NCBI GenBank assembly: GCA_029938635.1
Contig: JAOZUQ010000029.1
Span: 1-32,262, forward strand
Direction: 5' to 3'
Source: Candidatus Aminicenantota bacterium
Lineage (GTDB): Bacteria; Acidobacteriota; Aminicenantia; UBA2199
DNA length: 32,262 nt
Shown in pieces: positions 7,980 through 16,357 of this stretch. The notes beneath the pieces are model-generated. The model was not told the origin of the DNA and made no database searches. It was given only the letters and a program-made list of their open reading frames with translations. Both the position numbers and the translations under genes were made by a program. Within the stretch, counting starts at the first letter, position 1. Each line of letters starts with the position of its first letter.

Positions 7980-9286
7980 TATCCCTCTCCATTAATAAAA
8001 AAAGATCTTGTTATAGTTTCACTGCTGAATACGGCATTTCCTGTATTGGCCCTGATCTTCCAGAAATAATTAACATCTGTCTCAAGGCTGGAAATAGTGT
8101 GTGAAAATCTGATTTGAGTCTCTGTAGAAAGAACATCATCAGAGATCCGGCATTCTGTGAAAAGCAGCAAAGCAATTAGTATTAACAAAATCCGGATAAG
8201 GTATCCTGAACGATTCTTATATCCTATTAATAAAAATCCAAAAAGAAAATAGTGGTAATGACTGATCTTTAAGATATGAACAGATGCAATCATTGTATCT
8301 ATTGGAATAGTTATACATTCAGAAAGATCTTCATTCAGAGAATAAACAAGTTCATAAATACTATCCGGTTTCCCATACCACTCAAAATTTACATCTATAG
8401 TATTTATCTTCTGCCTGTCCACAGGAAATATAATATCAATATTTGAGAAAAGTAGAGGAATATCTATCTCCGTGTTTCTCTTTAAACTATTCTGATCCAG
8501 GGTTATTTTTATATATTCTGAAAAATTGTGATAATAAAAAAGGTAAACAGAAGATTCCACTGAATTGTAAATATTCGAGTATTGTGTAGGATACTTCCCC
8601 TCCTGGTGAGTTGACTCAAGAATATTTATTATAAGTGGAATATCCAGAGCAGTATTTTTGTCTAAAATTTTCTTTGCTGCTTCATACCTCTCACATGGAT
8701 ATCCACCGAGTGAAGGGAAAGAATGATAAAAATTTGTCATAATCTGATATCTGTTTTTTTTTAAAATATATCCATCCCCTTCAACGATCACAGAACTACC
8801 GAATCTGTCTCCTATCAGATATTGAGCTTCAAACTGGTCATCACAATAATATTTTTCAAATATTTTCAGAGCATCTGCAATAGTTTTGCACTCCTCCATT
8901 ATCTTTTTCATTAACGGGCCTGTATATTTGATCTTATTCGCAACCGAAACAGGCATATCAAGAAATGGAACTGCTGTAGCATCCCAGAAAAGCCCATACT
9001 CATTCATCCCTCCCTGGGGGAATCCACTCTTAAATCCAAACTTTATCCATCCGTATTTATTTTCTGCCGGTGCAACAAATATCATCAATGTTTTCGGGTC
9101 GCTCCAATCCTCGTTATTACCCCCAAGTGAGATCCCGTTCCAGGAAACATAGAATACAGTACAAGAAAAAACTCTAATCCCTGAGAAAAAAAAGAAAATC
9201 AACAGGAAAAACAATAAATTCCTCTTGTTCTTCCCCGGGCAGGACCCGGCTGATCTTACCGGATATCCGTTATTTTCAGTTGCCAT
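7979..9286 (-). CDS. exported Ntn-hydrolase (linear amide C-N hydrolase family) with C-terminal membrane hairpin
   Basis: After a hydrophobic signal (about residues 24-41) the sequence reads SCTVFYVSWNG and then GGNNEDW. This is the N-terminal-nucleophile pattern of choloylglycine hydrolase and acyl-CoA:6-APA acyltransferase relatives, with Cys42 as nucleophile. Signal-peptide cleavage at Ser41 would expose it. The hydrolase region ends near residue 295. The rest looks like a fibronectin-III-like fold split by two membrane helices (about 344-379). Such enzymes cut linear amide bonds such as N-acyl amines. Start choice is uncertain: ATG 9286 overlaps the upstream gene by 31 nt and gives a long polar N-terminus. 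TTG 9214 has AAGAGGAA just upstream and would give a normal signal peptide. Confidence 0.78.
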   Translation of the reverse strand: MATENNGYPVRSAGSCPGKNKRNLLFFLLIFFFFSGIRVFSCTVFYVSWNGISLGGNNEDWSDPKTLMIFVAPAENKYGWIKFGFKSGFPQGGMNEYGLFWDATAVPFLDMPVSVANKIKYTGPLMKKIMEECKTIADALKIFEKYYCDDQFEAQYLIGDRFGSSVIVEGDGYILKKNRYQIMTNFYHSFPSLGGYPCERYEAAKKILDKNTALDIPLIINILESTHQEGKYPTQYSNIYNSVESSVYLFYYHNFSEYIKITLDQNSLKRNTEIDIPLLFSNIDIIFPVDRQKINTIDVNFEWYGKPDSIYELVYSLNEDLSECITIPIDTMIASVHILKISHYHYFLFGFLLIGYKNRSGYLIRILLILIALLLFTECRISDDVLSTETQIRFSHTISSLETDVNYFWKIRANTGNAVFSSETITRSFFINGEG

Positions 9287-10290
9287 ATCTCATTCTCTTC
9301 TTCTTCGATCAATTGGTAGATTTTGCCCTTATAAATTGTAAAAGGTGAGAAGAGGAGAGGATTCATAAAGTGAAGGGGCAGTTCCCTTCTTCCCAGAAAA
9401 TTACCATCCGGATCATAGAAAAAAGTTTCGAGCCCCTCCTCAGATCTTTTCCAGGTGAATATATATATTTTGGAGTTATCAGAATATATGAAAAATATAA
9501 CAGGATAATATTCGGGAAAGACCAATCTCTTTTGCATACTCCTGTAAACATAATCAGGGGAATTCGCTTTCAGATAATTCAAGAAGTTTTTTTTATCTCT
9601 CTCTTTAAACTTCAGCCGCTTATAATCCCTTTTGATCGTGAACAAACTGTCACCATTAGAATTAAAGGCCCTGACAATAAAACCTTCTTCACCCGAAATA
9701 TAGATCCGGGATCCGAAGGTTTTGTATGAAAAAGCCTTTTTAAAAAAATTTTTATTCCCTTTTAATGAATCAAATCTTGAACCCACACTTGTCCGATATA
9801 TCTCTTTAACTTTTTGCAGCCTGCTGTTGTAAATATTTATAGTCCTGAACCCCTCATTTTTATCCATGTCTGTTCCGGTTCCAATATATCCGTTATTAAA
9901 AGGTTGGAACCCACCTGAAATCCCCGTGTCTTTCGGCGATCTTATATCCTCGATAAATTTCCCATCCATGGAAAAGTATGAAACTTTCCCGAGACTGCTC
10001 ACTAATACTTTACCTGATACAATATGAAGTCGGATAACCCCTAAAAACTCACCGGGACCTTCGCCTTTTTTACCAAATCTTTTTAACAGCCTGGAATTGT
10101 TCAGATCAAAAATAAGTATCGTCGCCTTTTCAGTTACAAACATCCGGTCCTTTTCGATCACAATAGATCCGGGTTTTAAAATGTCAGGAAACGAAATAGC
10201 CTTATCTGACTTTTCCGAAAATAGAACCCCGCTTATCAAAAATAGTATAATTATCAGCAGATATAAAAACATTAATAATGCTCTTTTCAT
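9256..10290 (-). CDS. exported 6-bladed beta-propeller protein
   Basis: The protein (344 residues from ATG 10290) starts with a long hydrophobic signal or anchor (about 4-25) and continues as a beta-propeller of the 6-bladed type. The key motif GKKGEGPGEFLGVIRL near residue 78 marks this family (PF17170-like), and blades repeat the pattern G-x-I-Y-I/V. Members are periplasmic or surface proteins, abundant in Bacteroidetes- and Aminicenantes-like genomes; their ligands are mostly unknown. AAGGAG 8 nt upstream selects ATG 10290 over an in-frame start 39 nt further up. It is the first gene of a six-gene minus-strand operon and lies back to back with the propeller-LuxR sensor gene. Site C and a good -10 box lie in its upstream region. 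Confidence 0.82.
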   Translation of the reverse strand: MKRALLMFLYLLIIILFLISGVLFSEKSDKAISFPDILKPGSIVIEKDRMFVTEKATILIFDLNNSRLLKRFGKKGEGPGEFLGVIRLHIVSGKVLVSSLGKVSYFSMDGKFIEDIRSPKDTGISGGFQPFNNGYIGTGTDMDKNEGFRTINIYNSRLQKVKEIYRTSVGSRFDSLKGNKNFFKKAFSYKTFGSRIYISGEEGFIVRAFNSNGDSLFTIKRDYKRLKFKERDKKNFLNYLKANSPDYVYRSMQKRLVFPEYYPVIFFIYSDNSKIYIFTWKRSEEGLETFFYDPDGNFLGRRELPLHFMNPLLFSPFTIYKGKIYQLIEEEENEIWQLKITDIR

Positions 10291-10330
10291 CAAAACTTCT
10301 CCTTCAAAACAAATTATCCTTAAGATCAAA

Positions 10331-10351
10331 TTTTTGGTAATTAACCAAAAA
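10331..10351. promoter_or_regulatory. inverted repeat in the leader of the propeller operon
   Basis: Arms TTTTTGGT (10331-10338) and ACCAAAAA (10344-10351) pair perfectly around a 5-nt AATTA spacer. With the proposed minus-strand start near 10358 the repeat would fall at about +8 to +28, so it could be a repressor site or a weak hairpin in the leader. It differs from the ATGAGAA repeat. Confidence 0.5.
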
Positions 10352-10364
10352 ACTATCTGCTTAT

Positions 10365-10408
10365 ATTATATTTACAAATATAAAAAATAAATGAGAAAAT
10401 CTTCTCAT
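10365..10408 (-). promoter_or_regulatory. palindromic activator-type site C plus minus-strand -10 box
   Basis: ATGAGAA-AATC-TTCTCAT (10391-10408) is a perfect 7-4-7 inverted repeat, identical in both arms to site B. On the minus strand TATAAT (10370-10365) follows after 20 nt, matching the 21-nt gap at sites A and B; there is no good -35. This would start transcription near 10358 toward the six-gene operon. On the plus strand TATATT (10435-10440) lies 26 nt from the repeat, so autoregulation of the divergent sensor gene is possible but the spacing fits less well. Confidence 0.65.
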
Positions 10409-10514
10409 TTTGTATTTTTATTACTTTAGCAGGATATATTATTATAATTAAAGAAATTAAATTATTCCGACAAAAATTCATTTATTTTCGTATGATTATA
10501 GTGGAAAGGATCCA

Positions 10515-13244
10515 ATGAAAATTCTTGTATTTATAATTATTCTAACTTCATCTTTATTATGTTTGACGGGGCCGGGAATCAGCGATATCCAATTCGGCCA
10601 TATAACTATTAATGATGGCCTGTCCCAAAATACTGTTTATTGCATTTTCCAGGATAAAAAAGGTTTTATGTGGTTCGGAACAGAGAAAGGACTAAATAAA
10701 TATGATGGCCACAGTTTTAAAATTTATACACATTGCCCATCTGATCCCGAAAGCCTTAGTTACAACATGGTGTTATCAATTTATGAATTTCCTGATGAAC
10801 CCGGGATACTATGGGTCGGGACCTGGGGTGGAGGATTAAACAGGTTCGATACAACAAATGAAAGTTTCACTCATTTTAAAAGAGATGAGAATAAATATAA
10901 CAGCATTAGTGATAACACCATAAGAGTTCTTTATAAAGACAGCAACAATTACTTGTGGATCGGGACCGATTCAGGAATAAACAGATATATGAAAAACACT
11001 TCCGAATTTAAAAATTTCCAAATCTTAACAAAAAGTAAATCTGTCTCAGAGGGAAACAGAGTTTTGTCAATAATTGAATTAAACAATGGAACTATACTGG
11101 CAGGGACAGATGGAGAGGGAATATATTATTACGATAAAGATAAGGATGGATTTTCACCTTTTATTCCATCAGGAATACCGGACAGTTTTTTAAGATCAAA
11201 AGTACGATCCATGATCAAAGACAGATCCGGAGATTTATGGGCCGGCACCTATGGTTCCGGTATCTTCAGGATAGATAATAAAGGAAAATTTAAAAACAAA
11301 TATGATAGCAAAATGAAGAGTAACGGTCTGAATAATGATTTTATAAGATATATTGTTCAGGATCATTATGGATACCTGTGGTTTGCAACTCATGGGGGCG
11401 GCCTGATCAGATTTAACCCGGATAAAAGTTCAATGCACTCTTTTAATTATAGTGAGAAGGACCCTGGAAGTATAAGCAACAATATCGTTCTCTCGGTTCT
11501 TGAGGACAAAGAAGGTGTTTTATGGGTTGGGACTTTTGGGGGTGGGGTTGATAAGTATGATAACAGGAAACATTATATAGAAAATATAAAAATATCAAAT
11601 AACTCCCGGAGTGGCATTTGGCAAAATACTATCACATCATTATCCATTGGTATAGGCAACAGAATATGGATTGGATCTGAAGGCGGGGGGATCGGATATT
11701 ATGAACCTGACTCAGGAAAAGTAAAATATCTCATGCTCAATCCTGAATATGAGAAAGATATCCTCAGTAATATCATTTATGCGATCCTGGAATACAAACC
11801 CGGAAGATTATTGCTGGGGACGTGGGGCGCAGGACTTTATGATTTTGATGTTAAATCAGGAGGCTCTAAACATTACGAATTTCCAGAAGATCCCACAGGA
11901 AGTTTAAGTAAAAGCAGGATCGTATCTCTTCTAAAAGACAAATCAGGAGATATTTGGATTGGAGCATGGGGTGAAGGATTGATCCGGCTGAGAAGGAATG
12001 AAAAAAGAATAATTAGTTATGAGAATAATAGATCAGATCCGGACTCTCTAAGCAACAACATGATTCATTCTTTGTACGAGACCCGCTATGGGGAGATCTG
12101 GATCGGTACAGAAAATGGCTTGAACAGATTTCAAAGAGACACCGGAACATTTACAAAATATTTTAATGGTCCCGGGAATCCTGAAACATTGAGCAACAAT
12201 AAAGTAATTACGATCTATGAAGACAGATCGCAAACTTTGTGGATAGGAACAGATCATGGACTTAACCGGTATAACAGAACTTCAAATTCATTTACATCTT
12301 TTTCAACAGATTGCGGGCTGCACGGGGAATCAATATTTGGGATACTGGAGGATAGTGAGGGGAATCTATGGATTAGTACAAATTTCGGTTTAAATAAATT
12401 TAATCTGTCTGACAAAAGATTTACTACTTTTGATGTAAGAAAAGATATCAGTAGATATGAATTCAGCAGAGCTCATTCCCTGGGAAAAGACGGGAGAATG
12501 TATTTTGGAGGAGTTGATGGTATTTATGCCTTTTATCCTCACGAACTGAAGCAAAACTTGTTTTCTCCTGAAATTGTGTTTACATCTTTTAAAAAATTTC
12601 AAAAGGAGGTAAAACTCCGAAGGAGTATTTCAGTACTTTCTGAACTGAATCTCTCCCATAATGATTCAATAATTTCATTTGAGTTCTCATCCCTGAGTTT
12701 CTCAAATCCAGAAAAGAACATGTATGCTTACAAACTACAGGGATTGTATGAGAACTGGATATATCTTGGAAATAAACACGATATCTCATTTACTAATCTT
12801 GATCCCGGTGAATATGTACTTAAAGTAAAAGGGTCTAATTCAAATGGAATGTGGAATGAAAAAGGAACATCTATAAAAATAATTGTCTCCCCTCCATTCT
12901 GGCAAACTTGGTGGTTCAGGTTTTTTATACTAATCCTGATGACCTTACTTGTCTATATTTGGCACAATAGCAGAATGTTACGGTTAAAAAACCAATTAAA
13001 ATCAGAGCATGCGATAGAAAAACTCTGCCAGAAGAAGAAAATATCCAGCCGTGAAAAAGAGATCATTTTTTTAGTGATAAAAGGGATAAGCAATAAAGAG
13101 ATCGAGGATAAATTATTCATTTCACCACACACTGTCAAGAACCATATTTACAATATTTTCCAAAAATTGAACATCAGCAGCAGAGGACAATTGACAGAAT
13201 TATTTAAAAATATTTATTTTTCCGAAAACGATAATGAAGATTAG
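10515..13244 (+). CDS. transmembrane propeller sensor with Y_Y_Y domain and LuxR-type HTH output
   Basis: This 909-residue protein has a signal peptide (about 1-20), then 14 Reg_prop blades of the type G-x-L-W-I/V-G-T-x-x-G-L (about 25-670), enough for two 7-bladed propellers. A Y_Y_Y domain (about 710-795, ending IVSPPFWQTWW), one membrane helix (about 799-817) and a cytoplasmic LuxR/GerE helix-turn-helix follow. The HTH (about 840-900) has SSREKEIIFLVIKGISNKEI and SPHTVKNHIYNIFQKL. This is the hybrid two-component (HTCS) sensor layout, except that the kinase and receiver are missing: periplasmic ligand sensing seems to act directly on a membrane-tethered DNA-binding domain. The start has AAAGGA about 5 nt upstream. 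Divergence from the minus-strand operon around site C suggests it controls that operon. Confidence 0.9.
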   Translation: MKILVFIIILTSSLLCLTGPGISDIQFGHITINDGLSQNTVYCIFQDKKGFMWFGTEKGLNKYDGHSFKIYTHCPSDPESLSYNMVLSIYEFPDEPGILWVGTWGGGLNRFDTTNESFTHFKRDENKYNSISDNTIRVLYKDSNNYLWIGTDSGINRYMKNTSEFKNFQILTKSKSVSEGNRVLSIIELNNGTILAGTDGEGIYYYDKDKDGFSPFIPSGIPDSFLRSKVRSMIKDRSGDLWAGTYGSGIFRIDNKGKFKNKYDSKMKSNGLNNDFIRYIVQDHYGYLWFATHGGGLIRFNPDKSSMHSFNYSEKDPGSISNNIVLSVLEDKEGVLWVGTFGGGVDKYDNRKHYIENIKISNNSRSGIWQNTITSLSIGIGNRIWIGSEGGGIGYYEPDSGKVKYLMLNPEYEKDILSNIIYAILEYKPGRLLLGTWGAGLYDFDVKSGGSKHYEFPEDPTGSLSKSRIVSLLKDKSGDIWIGAWGEGLIRLRRNEKRIISYENNRSDPDSLSNNMIHSLYETRYGEIWIGTENGLNRFQRDTGTFTKYFNGPGNPETLSNNKVITIYEDRSQTLWIGTDHGLNRYNRTSNSFTSFSTDCGLHGESIFGILEDSEGNLWISTNFGLNKFNLSDKRFTTFDVRKDISRYEFSRAHSLGKDGRMYFGGVDGIYAFYPHELKQNLFSPEIVFTSFKKFQKEVKLRRSISVLSELNLSHNDSIISFEFSSLSFSNPEKNMYAYKLQGLYENWIYLGNKHDISFTNLDPGEYVLKVKGSNSNGMWNEKGTSIKIIVSPPFWQTWWFRFFILILMTLLVYIWHNSRMLRLKNQLKSEHAIEKLCQKKKISSREKEIIFLVIKGISNKEIEDKLFISPHTVKNHIYNIFQKLNISSRGQLTELFKNIYFSENDNED

Positions 13245-13254
13245 AATAGACAAT

Positions 13255-13755
13255 TTATTCCTGTGTTCCCATCCCGTATTCTGACCACTCCTCTTTTGCC
13301 GGACCATATATACCGGGCACTTTCATATTAAGCAGTCTCATTATCACAGTCATCTGACCTCTGTGATGGATCTGGTGTTTAACAAGAACAGAGAGCACTT
13401 TGCTCCGCTTCCATTTCTGTTTATACAATTCAACAATCTCATTCAGATCCGAATCGTTCCAGTTTTCCTTTAATGAGTTTACAAGTTCTCCACTATATTT
13501 TTCATATTTATCTATTATAATCTTAATGCTCTCAGGAACATCTCTATTTTCAAGTGTATCTTCAGATATTATCTTTGCACTTGCAGGCATTTCAGTTAAA
13601 GTTTGAGTTATATGCCATGCTATTTTGCCCAGAGTTCTGACATTTTCATTCACTTTATCCTTTATTTCAGTATCATCAATTTTTTCAAAAATTTTAATAG
13701 TGGCTTTTGCCTCTTCTTCCCAATCATCAATAAAATCTTCAATGTTTTTATACAT
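13255..13755 (-). CDS. DinB-like four-helix-bundle protein
   Basis: This 166-residue, all-helical protein has the DinB/YfiT metal-binding triad: His48 in GKIAWHIT, and His127 and His131 in KHQIHHRGQMTVIMRLL. The tail VPGIYGPAKEEW is also typical of DinB family members. These enzymes include bacillithiol- or glutathione-linked transferases and damage-inducible proteins; the exact reaction is not predictable here. ATG 13755 is preferred over TTG 13761 because GAGGAG sits 7 nt before it. The gene converges on the propeller-LuxR sensor with only 10 nt between stop codons. Confidence 0.85.
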   Translation of the reverse strand: MYKNIEDFIDDWEEEAKATIKIFEKIDDTEIKDKVNENVRTLGKIAWHITQTLTEMPASAKIISEDTLENRDVPESIKIIIDKYEKYSGELVNSLKENWNDSDLNEIVELYKQKWKRSKVLSVLVKHQIHHRGQMTVIMRLLNMKVPGIYGPAKEEWSEYGMGTQE

Positions 13756-13876
13756 AATCAATCTCCTCTTTTTCTTCTCTCAAAATAATAAATGAAAAGT
13801 TAAGAACTTTAAACAGGAAGTAGAAAAAAACTTTGGACAAAATATTACCAGACAAATAGTTCTTAAACAGACTATT

Positions 13877-14446
13877 TTATTTTTGATATTTCAAAATTTC
13901 ATCGATCGGTTTCCTGATCCATCCCTTTGTATTACGGGAGTTCATAACTTTGTCCTGAATGTCCTTGTCGGGATAACCAACAGAGATAATGAGGGGAATG
14001 TTCATAGACTTTTTTATCCCCAACTCTCTTTTGACCGCTTTTTCATTGAACCACCCGACGTAGCATGTACCAAGGCCGAGTTCCGTTGCCTGAAGGACAA
14101 GATGTTCACAAGCAATGCCGATATCAATGAGGTAGAACATGGTATCTCTTACAAACCCGCCAACCTTCGTCAGAAAACTACCCTTATCAGATATAACAAT
14201 AATTAGCGATGAAGCATTTTTTATAAACTTTGTTGCGCTGTATATTCCGGTAATTGCTGCATCTGCAACAGCATTGAGTTTATCCGGATCATCAATCACC
14301 ATAAAATTCCACGGTTGGGAATTGCTGGCCGATGGAGCCAGGCGGGCAGCCTCGATACATTTCTCAATCTTCTCCCGCTCAACCTTATCAATAAGGTATC
14401 TTCTGCAGCTGTATCTTTTTTTTACAAGTTCCGAAAAATCCATCAT
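13877..14446 (-). CDS. nitroreductase-family FMN oxidoreductase
   Basis: The 189-residue protein carries nitroreductase marks: KKRYSCRRY at the N-terminus (FMN phosphate binding), APSASNSQPWNFMVI, and GLGTCYVGWFNEKAVKRELGI near the C-terminus. The family uses FMN and NAD(P)H to reduce nitroaromatics, quinones or flavins, usually as a cytoplasmic homodimer. Two ATG codons are adjacent (14446 and 14443); GAGGTGA lies so close that 14443 may be the real start. It follows the DinB-like gene upstream by 121 nt and may have its own promoter. The physiological substrate is unknown. Confidence 0.9.
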   Translation of the reverse strand: MMDFSELVKKRYSCRRYLIDKVEREKIEKCIEAARLAPSASNSQPWNFMVIDDPDKLNAVADAAITGIYSATKFIKNASSLIIVISDKGSFLTKVGGFVRDTMFYLIDIGIACEHLVLQATELGLGTCYVGWFNEKAVKRELGIKKSMNIPLIISVGYPDKDIQDKVMNSRNTKGWIRKPIDEILKYQK

Positions 14447-14567
14447 TCACCTCGCCTCAGAAGATAAATGAAATGGAGCAAATTATCAACATATAGCCGG
14501 GTGAAAAAACAAAAATTATCCACAAAAATAAATTGTTAAAAAAATTTTATTTTATAACTTTTATTCA

Positions 14568-14596
14568 TTGACATATACCAACAGTAGGAATAAAAT
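14568..14596 (+). promoter_or_regulatory. sigma-70-type promoter of the octaheme cytochrome operon
   Basis: TTGACA (14568-14573), a 17-nt spacer, and TAAAAT (14591-14596). This is one of the two best housekeeping-type promoters in the window. Expected start is about 14603, giving a leader of about 60 nt before the cytochrome ATG. Confidence 0.75.
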
Positions 14597-14662
14597 TCTT
14601 CTTTCAAAAACAGATTTAAATACTTTGTCGTGTAGACTGTCCGGCAAAGGAGGAACCAGATT

Positions 14663-16348
14663 ATGATTAATAAAACATATTTTTTTGCCTTCATTATATC
14701 GTTATTTTTTTTAACGTATTCTTATGCTGACAACAATTCGAAAAATATTCAGGTCAATTCTCATTCAAATTATCAGATATTGAAACAGGATTTTAAAAAG
14801 CCCGGGGATGTAACAAAGGCATGTTTAACCTGTCATACGGAAGCAGCAAAAGATATCATGAAAACCTCCCACTGGACCTGGTCGAACAAAACAGACAAAC
14901 TCCCCGGCAGAGAAGGCAAAATATATGATATAGGGAAAAAGGAAGGACTCAATAATTTTTGTATATCGATCCAGTCAAATGAAGAGAGATGTACAAGTTG
15001 TCATATAGGCTATGGATGGAAGGACAAGCATTTTGATTTTTCTGATGAGTCCCGTGTAGATTGCCTGGTGTGCCATGACACGACAGGCACATATGAAAAA
15101 TTCCCTTCCGGTGCCGGATATCCGGTCGGAGGAGACCACGGATCCCTGAAAGGCAAAGAGTCGGTTCTGTTTAAAGGGAACAAGAAAACCTACCATAAAC
15201 CTGATTACGGATTGATTGCTCAAAATGTTGGTGAACCGGGAAGAGAGAATTGCGGAGTCTGCCATTTTTACGGAGGAGGCGGAAATGACGTTAAGCATGG
15301 TGATCTGGATAAATCCCTGCTGAACGCAACCCGCAGCATTGATGTCCATATGGCAATAGATGGTGCAAATATGAACTGCAATGATTGCCACCCTGCAAAG
15401 AATCATGAAATTAAGGGGCAGCTCTATTCTGTTGAAAGTGAAGATAAGAACAGAGTAAGTTGTGAAAAATGTCATACCGAAACTCCACATACAGGCAGAC
15501 TATTCACAGACAAATATGACAACAGATATAACAATAAACTAAGGGAGAGAAAAGCTCCGGAAAAAACCTTTGAGCACCTTATCCTCGATAGACACAGCAA
15601 GAATATTGCATGCCAGACCTGTCACATCCCCCACTATTCCAAAGTTCACAAGACCAAGGTTTATTGGGACTGGTCCAAAGCAGGGAAAAAATTCACTTCA
15701 GGCCCAAACAAAGGGAAGCCACTGGTGCTGAAAGATGAGGACGGGAATGTTATATATAACGGGAAAAAGGGTGAGTTCAAGCTGGCAAAAAATATTATCC
15801 CTGAATACTTTCTTTTTAACGGTGTTGCAGGACATACACTTATCGATGATAAAATTGATCCTTCAAAAGAACCGATTGAACTGAATCAGATGTATGGAGA
15901 CTGTAACAGTAAAAGAACCAAGATCTGGCCGATGAAAGCAATGAAAGGGAAACAACCATACGATCCTGTTAACAAAACTTTTGTATACGTAAAACTTTTC
16001 GGTAAAAAGGGATCAGGAGCATATTGGTCCGATTTTGACTGGGTAAGATCTGCAACTGAAGGGATGAAATACGCAGGAAAACCGTTCAGCGGCAAAGTCG
16101 ATTTTATCGAAACAAAAATGTACTGGCCTATATCACATATGGTTTCACCAAAAGAGGATGCACTTAAATGTTCCGAATGTCATTCCAGAAACGGAAGGAT
16201 GAAAGATCTGGATAGTTGCTGGATCCCCGGCAGAGACAGGATACAGATAATCGATATATTCGGATTTCTTTCAATACTGGGTGTTATATTCGGTGTTTTG
16301 ATCCACTCTTCTCTAAGATTGTTTTTCGGTAAAAAGTTTAAAAAATAG
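14663..16348 (+). CDS. octaheme c-type cytochrome, tetrathionate reductase (OTR) family
   Basis: Eight CxxCH haem-binding motifs start at Cys54, 110, 134, 197, 239, 267, 317 and 503 of a 561-residue protein with a signal peptide (about 1-22). The third motif lies in DCLVCHDTTGTYEKFPSGAG, a stretch typical of the octaheme tetrathionate reductase family. Shewanella OTR, the characterised member, reduces tetrathionate and also nitrite and hydroxylamine in vitro. The C-terminus adds a membrane helix (about 530-550), which suggests the periplasmic haem domain is anchored to the inner membrane. AAAGGAGG precedes the ATG. A cytochrome b561-like gene follows after 9 nt, so the pair probably forms a quinol-to-periplasm electron-transfer complex. 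The true electron acceptor cannot be read from sequence. Confidence 0.92.
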   Translation: MINKTYFFAFIISLFFLTYSYADNNSKNIQVNSHSNYQILKQDFKKPGDVTKACLTCHTEAAKDIMKTSHWTWSNKTDKLPGREGKIYDIGKKEGLNNFCISIQSNEERCTSCHIGYGWKDKHFDFSDESRVDCLVCHDTTGTYEKFPSGAGYPVGGDHGSLKGKESVLFKGNKKTYHKPDYGLIAQNVGEPGRENCGVCHFYGGGGNDVKHGDLDKSLLNATRSIDVHMAIDGANMNCNDCHPAKNHEIKGQLYSVESEDKNRVSCEKCHTETPHTGRLFTDKYDNRYNNKLRERKAPEKTFEHLILDRHSKNIACQTCHIPHYSKVHKTKVYWDWSKAGKKFTSGPNKGKPLVLKDEDGNVIYNGKKGEFKLAKNIIPEYFLFNGVAGHTLIDDKIDPSKEPIELNQMYGDCNSKRTKIWPMKAMKGKQPYDPVNKTFVYVKLFGKKGSGAYWSDFDWVRSATEGMKYAGKPFSGKVDFIETKMYWPISHMVSPKEDALKCSECHSRNGRMKDLDSCWIPGRDRIQIIDIFGFLSILGVIFGVLIHSSLRLFFGKKFKK

Positions 16349-16357
16349 GAGAAAATA

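Noticed and set aside
10650-12560. Repeating pattern in the sensor gene as DNA tandem repeats
   Set aside because: The periodicity is at protein level (propeller blades); the underlying DNA is too diverged to be a tandem repeat.
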